From NCBI GenBank assembly GCA_016124275.1, contig WGOA01000065.1, positions 1-49,638 on the forward strand: a DNA stretch of 49,638 nt, written 5' to 3'. The notes beneath the pieces are model-generated. The model had not been told where the DNA came from. It did not search any database and was given only the letters and a program-made list of their open reading frames with translations. The DNA comes from Bacteroidota bacterium. Its GTDB lineage: Bacteria > Bacteroidota > Bacteroidia > Chitinophagales > BACL12. Position numbers and translations under genes: made by a program. The stretch's first letter is position 1, and every line of letters begins with the position of its first letter. Shown piece by piece: positions 33,892 to 41,975 of the stretch.

Positions 33892-34804
33892 ATGAAATCC
33901 ACCCTACCCTTTTTAGTCATGCTCCTGGCAGCTGCCAGTTTGAACGCTCAGTTTTGGACCACGGCGGTCTCCACCGCGCCAAACCCCGCAACGGCCTGTG
34001 GGCCATTCAACCTGGTCATCGACGGCAATAAACCAGCCACGAACTTATAGCCTCAGCTCAGCAACGGCCTCTGTCGTAGGCAGCACCATTAACGTGACCG
34101 TAATTTTTACCGCATCCGGATTTGGCTTGCCAGCAATTACACCCGTCAACTACAGCGTACCGGTTGCCACCATTCCCGCAGGCACATACACCGTCATAGT
34201 TGATTACACAGCAGCCGGAAATGTTGAACTCTCTACCTGGACCATCACCGTGGACCCCTGTACCACAACACCTTGCAGCCAGGCACCCACGGGCCTGACC
34301 AGCAGCCCAAACCCTAATGGTAGTGTAACGTTAGAATGGCTGCCCGTTAGCGGCTCCGTCGCCTGCCGGGTTCGGGGGCGCATTGCCGGCACTTCAACCT
34401 GGGCTACAGCATCACCCATCGCCGTGGTTGAGCCCACCAGCTACACCATTCCCGATGCCGTCCTTACCGACGGAGCCACCTACGAATGGCAGGTTCAGTG
34501 CGCCTGCAGCCTGAGCCCGCCGGTAGTCCTTACCGCCTGGTCATCCAGTGCAAGCTTCACCGCCCCTACGCTTCGCCTCGCAGCCGCCACCGACTTGCAG
34601 GTTTTCCCCAACCCTGCTACAGACTTCCTGCAAGTGACCACCTCCACCAGCAACGAGCCTTACGCAATCATGGACGTCCTTGGCCGTACCGTAGACTTAG
34701 GCTTGATCAATGGCCCTATTTCCGTGCAGGATCTGCCATCAGGTTGGTACACTTTGCGCGTTGGCGAGCAGGCGACCAGCTTATCTTTCTTGAAGAGCGA
34801 GTAA
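33892..34804 (+). pseudogene. Secreted protein with FN3-like and T9SS domain, frameshifted
   Basis: Begins MKSTLPFLVMLLAAASLNAQ (signal peptide, ATG at 33892). The frame stops at a TAG after CGPFNLVIDGNKPATNL. The adjacent frame picks up directly as INQPRTYSLSSATAS and runs to a TAA ending at 34804. If one A of the AAA at 34030-34032 is removed, the join reads GNNQPRTYSL and a 303-residue protein results. Downstream parts are an Ig-like beta domain, an FN3-like module (VACRVRGRIAGTSTWATA, CACSLSP) and a sorting domain (VFPNPATDFLQV, SGWYTLRVG). The intact second half argues for a sequence error or a recent mutation. Close paralogues are the proteins at 44146 and 29502. Confidence 0.75.
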
Positions 34805-34847
34805 TTTGCTCAACGCGCAAGCGCATTTAAGACTCAGGCATACCCCC

Positions 34848-34881
34848 AAAAAAAGCCCGGCTCAATGGCCGGGTTTTTTTT
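34848..34881 (+). terminator. Intrinsic terminator after the frameshifted secreted protein
   Basis: A-run, GCCCGGC, loop TCAATG, GCCGGG, then eight T. It sits 44 bases past the TAA at 34804, a textbook rho-independent structure. The A-run on the other side lets it work for both strands. Confidence 0.85.
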
Positions 34882-35037
34882 GCTCCCCTCAAAGGTCCAT
34901 TATCCATAGAAGTCGAAACAAGTCGCTCGTTCAACGTAGTTTCCGGTTTAAGAATGATAATGCGATAGATTCATACAAATTACGCTGTAAACCATTCTTT
35001 CAAACCAAATTTGTTTTAGTTAGCTCCCTTAGATTTT

Positions 35038-36162
35038 ATGCGAAAAACAACTATTACCTATTACAATAAAAACTGCGAGTTCACCCGCGATTTGCGGTCA
35101 GCTGTTGAGGCCTACTTTGCCAAAACCAAGAAACCTAAAGTAGGTGGATTTGCTCTTTGGGCCGAAGCCGCTGTTGCCTTGCTGCTTTATCTAACCCCCC
35201 TTATTTTGCTCTATGCAGGCTTTGTCACCAATATTTATTGGACTTTGGGATTGGCCTTCATGATGGGAATAGGATATCTTATGGTTGGTGCCGACATCAT
35301 GCACGCAGCTAACCACGGCACCTTTTCCAAAAACAACAAAGTCAACAAAGCCTTTTCCTATAGCATGGAATTGCTTGGTATGTCGTCTAGAAACTGGCGC
35401 GTTCAGCACAATGACCTTCACCATATGCATACCAATGTTGTGGGTGAAGGCGGAGATACAGACTTAACAGCCGGAGAGCCGATATTGCGGTATTCGATCT
35501 TCTCAAAAATGAAAGGTCGGCTAGTGAAATACCAATATGTCTACGCCTGGTTTGCCTATTCTTTCTCGTTCATCTTGTGGATTTTCAACAAGGATTTTAA
35601 AGATCAGGTAGCCCATTACAAGGCCAGGCGTTACCGCTTTAAAAAAGGCCACGAGCGAAGCCTTTCAAGTCTTATGGTGGAAATGGTGCTGTTCAAACTC
35701 GCCTATCTATTCCTTTTCATTGGCTTGCCGATCCTCTTAGGAGCGCCCTGGTATTTTGTGGTGATTTTGTGGATGACCAGCACCATGTTGGCCGGTGCCA
35801 TTATGATGCCAGTTTTTCAAGTCGCGCACGCCGTCCCAGAAGTTCAGCAATTTGAAGCAGGCGCTATCGATGTCTCCTGGTTAGTTCACCAAATCAGAAC
35901 CAGTGCGGACGTTAGATCCAGCAATCGATTGGTTAACTGGGTGATTACGCATGTAGTAGGCGGGCTGAACTACCAAAAAGTACATCACGCATTTCGGGAC
36001 ATATCGCATGTGCACTATCCCGCTCTGTCCAAGATCATCGATGAATATGTGGCTAAGCACAAAATCGAATCGGTGACCTTCACTTCCGTGCGATCAGCCG
36101 TCCACGCCCATTACCGGATGATGCGGCAATTGGGCGCAGAGCCGGTGATGACGATGGGGTGA
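35038..36162 (+). CDS. Membrane fatty acid desaturase (acyl-lipid/acyl-CoA front-end-like)
   Basis: A 374-residue membrane desaturase. Three His boxes are visible: HAANHG (box 1), QHNDLHHMHTN (box 2) and NYQKVHHAF (box 3, Q-x-x-H-H, the form typical of front-end desaturases). Four hydrophobic spans pair around them. It adds a double bond to an acyl chain using O2 and reduced electron carrier; no cytochrome b5 domain is fused, but a b5-like protein lies at 40912. ATG at 35038 gives a cytosolic start MRKTTITYY. The preceding transcript is ended by the terminator at 34848. Confidence 0.88.
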   Translation: MRKTTITYYNKNCEFTRDLRSAVEAYFAKTKKPKVGGFALWAEAAVALLLYLTPLILLYAGFVTNIYWTLGLAFMMGIGYLMVGADIMHAANHGTFSKNNKVNKAFSYSMELLGMSSRNWRVQHNDLHHMHTNVVGEGGDTDLTAGEPILRYSIFSKMKGRLVKYQYVYAWFAYSFSFILWIFNKDFKDQVAHYKARRYRFKKGHERSLSSLMVEMVLFKLAYLFLFIGLPILLGAPWYFVVILWMTSTMLAGAIMMPVFQVAHAVPEVQQFEAGAIDVSWLVHQIRTSADVRSSNRLVNWVITHVVGGLNYQKVHHAFRDISHVHYPALSKIIDEYVAKHKIESVTFTSVRSAVHAHYRMMRQLGAEPVMTMG

Positions 36163-36293
36163 TTGGGAGAGGAGCCATTAAAGCACTCGACATTGCAGTA
36201 TAAACACGGCATGTTTTTCTACTATCGGGCTGGCCCTGTTAAGCGGAAAGGAGGATGACCTCCAGATACACTTCAATTTCTTACCTTAACTCC

Positions 36294-37133
36294 ATGGTTC
36301 TACCAACTCGACTCCTACTTTCGCTGCTCTTTTACAGCGCCGCGCCGCAAGTAATTGCACAAACACAAGTTCAATGGTATACCTCCCTCGGTGAATTCAC
36401 CCTGGAGGTACGCGAAGACTTGGTTCCTATTACAGGGGGCAATTTCATTGGCTTGGTGGAAAGCAAGTTTTATGATGGCATCATCTTTCACCGCGTGATC
36501 GACAACTTCATCATTCAAGGCGGCGATCCGACCGGGACCGGCTCAGGTGGCTCCGGCGTGATCATTCCCGATGAATTCACCGACTCTTTGAGCAACCTGG
36601 CCCGCACCATTTCTATGGCCAATAGCGGACCCAATACCGGTACCAGCCAATTCTTCATCAACCTGGTCAACAATACTTTCCTGGATTACGATAAACCGCC
36701 CTTGACATCGGCTCATCCCATTTTTGGTGAGGTCATCGACGGGTGGTCCACAGTGCTGGCTATCGCTGATGTTCCGGTCAACATCAGCGATCGACCCCTG
36801 ACCGACGTGGTTATGGACAGTTTGCGCATCATTAACATGGCCTCCTCCATCAACAGTTTGGCGGCCAATATCCGAGGCTACTCCCTGCGGCCCAATCCGG
36901 TGGATGCCAGCAGCTGGTTGGAAATCACGTTAGACGTTCCGGAGCAGCTCAGTCTATCGGTAATTGATGTTGCCGGAAAGACGGTAGGTGATCGCGTTTC
37001 CTTTTCGGCTGCCAGAGGTCAAAACCGCCTGGAACTGACCGGTCTTGGCTTATCCGGGCTTCCTCCGGCTTCCTATTTCCTGTTCATTGCCGGGGAACGA
37101 GGTGATGTGCGGGCAATTCCATTTGTTCGATAA
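36294..37133 (+). CDS. Secreted cyclophilin-type peptidyl-prolyl isomerase with T9SS domain
   Basis: A 279-residue exported protein. Signal peptide MVLPTRLLLSLLFYSAAPQVIAQ; a cyclophilin domain with FTLEVREDLVPITGGNFIGLVES, FHRVIDNFIIQGGDPTGTGSGG and the active-site region NTGTSQFFINL; then a sorting-domain-like tail SLRPNPVDASSWLEI...GLPPASYFLFIAG. A proline isomerase with its own T9SS tail would act outside the outer membrane, an unusual place. The ATG at 36255 sits directly against an AGGAGG and would add residues ahead of the signal peptide; 36294 is preferred. Confidence 0.88.
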   Translation: MVLPTRLLLSLLFYSAAPQVIAQTQVQWYTSLGEFTLEVREDLVPITGGNFIGLVESKFYDGIIFHRVIDNFIIQGGDPTGTGSGGSGVIIPDEFTDSLSNLARTISMANSGPNTGTSQFFINLVNNTFLDYDKPPLTSAHPIFGEVIDGWSTVLAIADVPVNISDRPLTDVVMDSLRIINMASSINSLAANIRGYSLRPNPVDASSWLEITLDVPEQLSLSVIDVAGKTVGDRVSFSAARGQNRLELTGLGLSGLPPASYFLFIAGERGDVRAIPFVR

Positions 37134-37222
37134 TCTGCTTTTGACCTGATCAGTCTTAGACCCAACGCAACCAATGCCCATTTTCATGGTCCATAGCATG
37201 CGAGACGTAAACCCATACATAA

Positions 37223-37252
37223 ATAAAGCCCGACACTGCTGCCGGGCTTTAT
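37223..37252. terminator. Hairpin between the cyclophilin gene and tRNA-Asn
   Basis: ATAAAGCCCG and CGGGCTTTAT pair perfectly around a ten-base loop. It lies 12 bases past the tRNA on its transcript side (minus) and 90 past the cyclophilin gene, so it can stop both. Confidence 0.65.
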
Positions 37253-37263
37253 CTTGAAAGCTG

Positions 37264-37337
37264 CTCCCCAGGTAGGACTTGAACCTACGACCTACGGATT
37301 AACAGTCCGCCGCTCTAACCAACTGAGCTACTGAGGA
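37264..37337 (-). tRNA. tRNA-Asn (anticodon GTT)
   Basis: A 74-base cloverleaf on the minus strand: acceptor TCCTCAG/CTGGGGA (with a T-G wobble), D arm with AGTTGGTTAGA, anticodon loop CTGTTAA within GGACTGTTAATCC, and T arm GTAGG-TTCAAGT-CCTAC, discriminator G. The 3' CCA is not encoded. It decodes Asn codons. Confidence 0.93.
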
Positions 37338-37471
37338 ATACGGAGACCTTGCCTGCGCAAGGGACAGCAAATGTACACCAGCAACGGTTTTTGTGCAACG
37401 GGGGCAGGTAAAATTGCGGGCGAAGGGCCAAAGTACCTGGAACAACTGCCGGGCTTAGCCCCCATTTGCCG

Positions 37472-37479
37472 TAACTTTG
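37472..37479 (+). promoter_or_regulatory. TAnnTTTG -7 promoter element (TAACTTTG)
   Basis: An exact -7 match 59 bases before the PfkB kinase ATG at 37538. No -33 TTG at the usual spacing. Confidence 0.45.
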
Positions 37480-37537
37480 CGCCGGCAAACGGGCAGCCCG
37501 CCCAAAACCCAAAGCCCTAATAAACCCGCAAGCCTGC

Positions 37538-38464
37538 ATGAAGACTGTTGTTGTCGGTACCGTTGCCTTTGATGCCATTGAAACGCCTTTTGGAAAAACC
37601 GACCGCGTGGTCGGTGGATCGGCCACATACATCAGCCTTGCGGCCAGCTATTTCAGCAAGGACATCGGTATTGTGTCGGTGGTTGGTGACGATTTTCCAC
37701 AGGAAATGATTGCCATTTTTCACCTGCGCGGCATTGATACGGCGGGTATGGAAGTCAAAGCAGGCCAAAAGTCCTTTTTCTGGTCGGGCAAGTACCACAT
37801 GGACATGAACAGCCGGGACACGCTGGTCACCGACCTGAACGTACTGGCCGATTTCAACCCTGTTTTGCCCGCCAACTACCGCAATGCGGAGTTCCTGATG
37901 CTTGGCAACATTGACCCGAACCTCCAAATTCAGGTCATCGAGCAGATGAACAAGCGGCCTAAACTGATTGTCATGGACACCATGAATTTCTGGATGGACA
38001 TAGCGCGTAAGCCGCTGGACCGGGCCATCAGCATGGTGGATGTGCTGACCATCAACGATGAAGAAGCCCGTCAGCTTTCGGGGGAATATTCGGTGGTCAA
38101 GGCAGCCCGGGCCATCCTGAAGCGGGGACCCAAGTACCTCATCATTAAAAAAGGCGAGCACGGTGCGCTCATTTTTCACGGCGACCATGTGTTCTTTGCC
38201 CCGGCCCTGCCCTTAGAAGAAGTATTTGACCCCACCGGGGCTGGCGACACCTTTGCCGGCGGTTTCCTGGGCCACTTGGCCCGCTCCGGCGACACGAGCT
38301 TCAGCAGCATGAAGCGCGGCATCATCTTCGGATCGGGCATGGCGTCGTTCTGCGTGGAGAAATTCGGGCCTGAGCGGCTATTTGACCTGACCCAGGCCCA
38401 GATTGACGACCGCGTCCATGCATTCATTGACCTGGTGCAAGTGGATATTGAGTTGGTGGGTTAA
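37538..38464 (+). CDS. PfkB-family carbohydrate/nucleoside kinase
   Basis: A 308-residue cytosolic kinase of the ribokinase/PfkB fold. It has the N-terminal GGSATYISLAASY substrate region, a middle segment with LIVMDTMNFWMD and VLTINDEEARQLSG (PfkB signature 1 region), YLIIKKGEHGA, and the C-terminal DPTGAGDTFAGGFLGHLA motif whose Asp is the catalytic base. It phosphorylates a sugar or nucleoside using ATP; the substrate is not deducible (adenosine, ribose or fructose-like). It follows a good -7 element and stands alone on its strand apart from the secreted protein 88 bases on. Confidence 0.9.
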   Translation: MKTVVVGTVAFDAIETPFGKTDRVVGGSATYISLAASYFSKDIGIVSVVGDDFPQEMIAIFHLRGIDTAGMEVKAGQKSFFWSGKYHMDMNSRDTLVTDLNVLADFNPVLPANYRNAEFLMLGNIDPNLQIQVIEQMNKRPKLIVMDTMNFWMDIARKPLDRAISMVDVLTINDEEARQLSGEYSVVKAARAILKRGPKYLIIKKGEHGALIFHGDHVFFAPALPLEEVFDPTGAGDTFAGGFLGHLARSGDTSFSSMKRGIIFGSGMASFCVEKFGPERLFDLTQAQIDDRVHAFIDLVQVDIELVG

Positions 38465-38552
38465 GCCCTGGCCTGGAGACTTGGTGGCCTGGGAGTTATA
38501 CCCTGGGATCATGAGCCACTTCGCCGTACCTTGAGGCAAAGTCCGCCCTCCG

Positions 38553-40007
38553 TTGCGCTCGTTTTACCCCCTTTTGCTGCTCCTGGCTCTCGGAGCTACA
38601 GCACACCTGCGCGCCCAAACGCTGACGCTGAGCGTGGCGGGCACCCTTCCCCCGGCATTAGCTGAAACTTCGGGTTTGGAAACGGCGGAATCAGCGGATT
38701 CAGGCGAAGCCGGCAGCTACTGGACCCACAACGATTCAGGGGGTCAGCCCAAACTTTACCGTATCAACAGCAGCGGTGCCCTGGAGCGCACGGTTCACGT
38801 AGCCGGGGCCAACAACACCGACTGGGAGGACCTGGCGCGCGATGCTGCCGGCAACCTGTACATCGGCGACTTTGGCAACAACGCCAACACGCGCGCGGAT
38901 CTGACCATTTACCGGGTGCCCAACCCTGACGCTGCGCCGCAGGATACCGTGACGGCGGCCACCATAACCTTTTATTATCCCGAACAAACGGCATTTCCGC
39001 CGGCACCCTCTCAGCTGCAGTTTGATCTGGAGGCCATGGTGCACCTCAACGGCAACCTGTTTCTGTTTACCAAGAATCGCAGCGAGCCTTTTACCGGATA
39101 CACCCGTATGTACCGCGTTCCCGACGAACCCGGCAACTACGCCGCGCAGCTGCTCGACTCCTTTTACACCGGGCCCGGACCTGCGCTGACCGACTGGATC
39201 ACCGCCGCTGACATCAGCCCGGACCGCCAGAAACTGGTTTTGCTCAGCTACAACAAATTATGGCTTTTCCCATGTCGAAATGGCAGGCCACTGTTGAGCG
39301 GCGAAGCGGTCAAAGTTCCGTTCAGTGGTGGCAGCACGCAGAAAGAAGGCATCGTCTTTACAGACAACCAGCGCGTTGCCATCAGCGACGAGGCGCTTTC
39401 CACCTTTTTACCCCCGCGCCTCTACACCGCCGACCTCGGCCCCTGGATACCTGCCAACTGCTGCGAGCCGCCCGCTGCGTTGCAGGCTCAAGCCTTAAGC
39501 AGCAACAAACTCAGGTTCACCTGGCAACCTGCTCCGGGCGCAGACGGTTACCGGATCCGTATTCGCGGCAGTGACGGCAGTTTTGCGCAGCGAACAGGTG
39601 TGGATACTACGCAATTGTTTTCCGGGCTCAGCGCTGGACTGACTTACCAGGGCTATGCCCAAGCGCGATGTGGCAATCAGGCATCGGCGCCTTCTGACAC
39701 CGTATCTATTCCAATGTTACGAAGCAATGCGGGTTTAAGCGATGTCAATGCACCTGCCATCGAAACAACGCTGCATTGCGATGCCTGGCGCTTTTGCAAG
39801 CTCCAAGGCGAAACAACCCAGGGCCACCTGATCCTGGTCAGTGCACAAGGAGCTATTGTTTGGCAGCAGCGGACTGAAACGCATCAGCCCTTTTTGCTCA
39901 ATACCCTTGCATCCGGATGGTACCATTGGCAGTTAAACCCAAACCTGATAAGCCCGCCGACCCAAAACCACAGATTGTTTTATGCTGGCACCATCTGGCT
40001 GCCCTAA
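38553..40007 (+). CDS. Secreted propeller-like protein with FN3 module
   Basis: A 484-residue exported protein. Signal peptide MRSFYPLLLLLALGATAHLRAQ starts at a TTG codon; an in-frame TGA 20 bases earlier leaves no ATG upstream. Then a region with SGLETAESADSGEAGSYWTHND and NTDWEDLARDAAGNLYIGDFGNN, of the SdiA-regulated or strictosidine synthase-like six-bladed propeller type (about 25-300), followed by a Cys-Cys-started FN3 module (CCEPPAALQAQALSSNKLRFTW) and a C-terminal part in which the sorting-domain pattern is weak (LASGWYHWQLNP). Function unknown. A TACCTTGA element (38527-38534) resembles -7. Confidence 0.75.
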   Translation: MRSFYPLLLLLALGATAHLRAQTLTLSVAGTLPPALAETSGLETAESADSGEAGSYWTHNDSGGQPKLYRINSSGALERTVHVAGANNTDWEDLARDAAGNLYIGDFGNNANTRADLTIYRVPNPDAAPQDTVTAATITFYYPEQTAFPPAPSQLQFDLEAMVHLNGNLFLFTKNRSEPFTGYTRMYRVPDEPGNYAAQLLDSFYTGPGPALTDWITAADISPDRQKLVLLSYNKLWLFPCRNGRPLLSGEAVKVPFSGGSTQKEGIVFTDNQRVAISDEALSTFLPPRLYTADLGPWIPANCCEPPAALQAQALSSNKLRFTWQPAPGADGYRIRIRGSDGSFAQRTGVDTTQLFSGLSAGLTYQGYAQARCGNQASAPSDTVSIPMLRSNAGLSDVNAPAIETTLHCDAWRFCKLQGETTQGHLILVSAQGAIVWQQRTETHQPFLLNTLASGWYHWQLNPNLISPPTQNHRLFYAGTIWLP

Positions 40008-40035
40008 AAGGACCAAAAGCCGGGTCCGGAAGTTT

Positions 40036-40698
40036 CTACACCAATATGTTGTTGTGCATAGCGAAGCGCACCAATCCTGCGGTGTTTCTTGAGCCAGTTT
40101 TTACCAGCAGATTCTTGCGGTGGGTTTCCACGGTATGCGGAGATAATTGCAGGAATTCAGCGATTTCTTGCGTGGTGTGCTCATTGAGGATCAACTTCAA
40201 CACTTCGTTTTCCCTGTTGGTCAGTGAAGCCATCCTGCTGTTGCGAGACTCCGGAGCCTTTTCGGAATCATCTTCAATGGGTGGACGGATCACAACATTT
40301 TCTTCATAGTATAGCCCACCGTTGTTGACTTGCCCGATAGCCTCAATCAACGTAGAAACATCAATGTCTTTGAGTAAATATCCGTTTACTCCAATGCGCA
40401 TCAATCTAGGCACGATACCAGAATTGTTGGAATCATCCAGAATGAGCAACGGTAAACGCGGGTACATTTTCCTAATGTCGGAGACCATTTGAAACCCCAA
40501 TTCAAAGTCTTGATCAAAGTCAATCAACAGCAAATCAGCACCATAGCGAACTATACGCTCCAAACACTGTGCACTATTGCTTGCTGTGAATGCTACTTCA
40601 ATGTTGGATTTATTGCTTAAAAGGGCTTTCATCCCATTTTGCACCAATCGGTGTTTGTCAACTAATCCAATTCGAATAGTTTCCGTAATAATTTTCAT
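40036..40698 (-). CDS. NarL/LuxR-type response regulator (orphan)
   Basis: A 220-residue two-component regulator. The receiver domain (1-120) has D60 in DLLLIDFDQ as phosphate acceptor, Ser90 and K110 (GYLLKDID). The usual second N-terminal acidic residue is missing: GLVDKH has D14 followed by K. The C-terminal domain (about 155-220) is a LuxR/GerE helix-turn-helix: LTNRENEVLKLILNEHTTQEIAEFLQLSPHTVETHRKNLLVKTGSRN. No sensor kinase is nearby. It converges with the secreted propeller protein at 38553 and lies downstream of the b5-like and GNAT genes, from which it is separated by a 9-bp inverted repeat. Confidence 0.9.
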   Translation of the reverse strand: MKIITETIRIGLVDKHRLVQNGMKALLSNKSNIEVAFTASNSAQCLERIVRYGADLLLIDFDQDFELGFQMVSDIRKMYPRLPLLILDDSNNSGIVPRLMRIGVNGYLLKDIDVSTLIEAIGQVNNGGLYYEENVVIRPPIEDDSEKAPESRNSRMASLTNRENEVLKLILNEHTTQEIAEFLQLSPHTVETHRKNLLVKTGSRNTAGLVRFAMHNNILV

Positions 40699-40836
40699 GT
40701 TTATAAGCTTTAACGTAATAACGGGTATGATAAACCTAAAAACATTTATGCAATAATGGACACTGATCTAAATTTAAATACCATTAACTACTCAACTAAT
40801 CGTTGAGCCATAAGCGTTTAGAGAAAACACAAAAAG

Positions 40837-40857
40837 TTAATTAATATAATTAATTAA
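40837..40857. promoter_or_regulatory. AT-only 21-bp inverted repeat
   Basis: TTAATTAAT-ATA-ATTAATTAA, perfect nine-base arms, lying 139 bases upstream of the regulator start and 55 past the b5-like stop. Too AT-rich for a stable terminator; a binding site for an AT-preferring protein, possibly the regulator itself, is plausible. Confidence 0.35.
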
Positions 40858-40911
40858 TCAAGAACAATCGCTTTTTTGTGTTTCTCCCAAGAAATAGTTC
40901 GCTGAAAACAA

Positions 40912-41178
40912 CTACTCCTCTTCGTTCAACCGCCCTACAACCGGCAGACGGGAAAAGACCAGTTCGTTGTGGGGAGCGTCTTCCAGTTCTTTGGTCAAAT
41001 CTTGCCCAGCCCAATGCAACCCGTAATGCAGCCCGCCGCGCCACAAGCGGCTGCCACTGGCATCGTAAACAATTCCCCGGAAAGCGACCCAAACTTCGGG
41101 CCGATCACTGCCATTGCGCAAGGAGAGCGCAGTTCGGGAAATGATCGGCAGCGCATCCGGCCGTAAAGGTTCATCCAT
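40912..41178 (-). CDS. Cytochrome b5-like heme-binding domain protein
   Basis: An 88-residue protein of the small soluble cytochrome b5-like (predicted heme/steroid-binding) family: EVWVAFRGIVYDASGSRLWRGGLHYGLHWAGQDLTKELEDAPHN. His residues in LHYGLH and APHN supply possible heme ligands. Such proteins carry electrons or bind sterol-like molecules. No signal peptide. It begins 12 bases after the GNAT stop on the same strand, so the two are co-transcribed. It could pass electrons to the desaturase at 35038 or the hydroxylase at 17006, but nothing shows that. Confidence 0.82.
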   Translation of the reverse strand: MDEPLRPDALPIISRTALSLRNGSDRPEVWVAFRGIVYDASGSRLWRGGLHYGLHWAGQDLTKELEDAPHNELVFSRLPVVGRLNEEE

Positions 41179-41190
41179 ACCCCCGGTCCG

Positions 41191-41913
41191 TTAGCACCAA
41201 AAGTGATAAATCCAATCTTCGCGCTCCATTTTGTAACCCATGGCTTCGTAAAACGCACAGGCACCGGTGTTCTCAGCCTGTGTGGTAACTTGTGCTTCGC
41301 GGTAATCTCGGTTGATGGCCCAAACCAGCGAAGCCCGAACTAGATCGCCAGCCATTCCGCGGCCCCGGTAGGCAGCATCAGTAGCCACAAGCCCAATGTC
41401 CGGACGCCCCATATGTAAACCTATAGTAAGCAGCGCTCTTTTAATTCCAAAATCTTCTATAAATAAAACTTCTTCTGCAAAAGATCGGTTCACCGAGTTG
41501 CGAATCCAGGTCAAATACAACCGCTTGAAGGCTTCCGGACCAAAACGGGGGTCGCGTCGAAAGCGGGAATGTTCCCCTGCGGCCAACGCCAGCGCTTCCA
41601 TATCCGCGTCCGGCATCGGTTTTCGGTAACTTTCAATAAACCAATTGACGATGAGGTCCGTTGCATGAATGCCCTCCAGATCGTGCACATATACCCGTTT
41701 GCGATCCATTAACTCCCCGCCGGCGCTTGCGGCAGCCGCAGCATTTTCCGGTTCCGGTTTGGCAGCCCAATACAAAAGCCGATAGCCTTCGCTGCGGGCC
41801 TGCTCCAACGCCTGACCTAAGTCTGCGGCCTGCATGCGGCCTGGCAAAATTTTACCAACGGGAAAACCAAAAAACCGGCTGTCCCAATCCAGCGAACTGT
41901 ACGGATTCTCCAT
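41191..41913 (-). CDS. GNAT acetyltransferase, WecD-like
   Basis: A 240-residue N-acetyltransferase. N-terminal SSLDWDSRFFGFPVGKILPGRM is the WecD-type opening; the CoA-binding core is IGLVATDAAYRGRGMAGDLVRASLVWA (Q/RxxGxG/A form RGRGMA), and the end has QAENTGACAFYEAMGYKMER. WecD-like enzymes acetylate amino sugars of surface polysaccharide precursors, but the substrate here is unproven. It is the first gene of a two-gene leftward unit with the b5-like protein and diverges from the ABC exporter across 62 bases. Confidence 0.88.
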   Translation of the reverse strand: MENPYSSLDWDSRFFGFPVGKILPGRMQAADLGQALEQARSEGYRLLYWAAKPEPENAAAAASAGGELMDRKRVYVHDLEGIHATDLIVNWFIESYRKPMPDADMEALALAAGEHSRFRRDPRFGPEAFKRLYLTWIRNSVNRSFAEEVLFIEDFGIKRALLTIGLHMGRPDIGLVATDAAYRGRGMAGDLVRASLVWAINRDYREAQVTTQAENTGACAFYEAMGYKMEREDWIYHFWC

Positions 41914-41963
41914 GGTTGCGACGAAGATAAGCGTGCTTTTAACAGTACAGACAGTGAACGTTC

Positions 41964-41971
41964 TATCTTTG
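41964..41971 (+). promoter_or_regulatory. TAnnTTTG -7 promoter element (TATCTTTG), leaderless start
   Basis: An exact -7 match only four bases before the GTG start of the ABC ATPase gene at 41976. Transcription would begin at or within a base or two of the start codon, so the message is probably leaderless. Confidence 0.5.
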
Positions 41972-41975
41972 GCCC

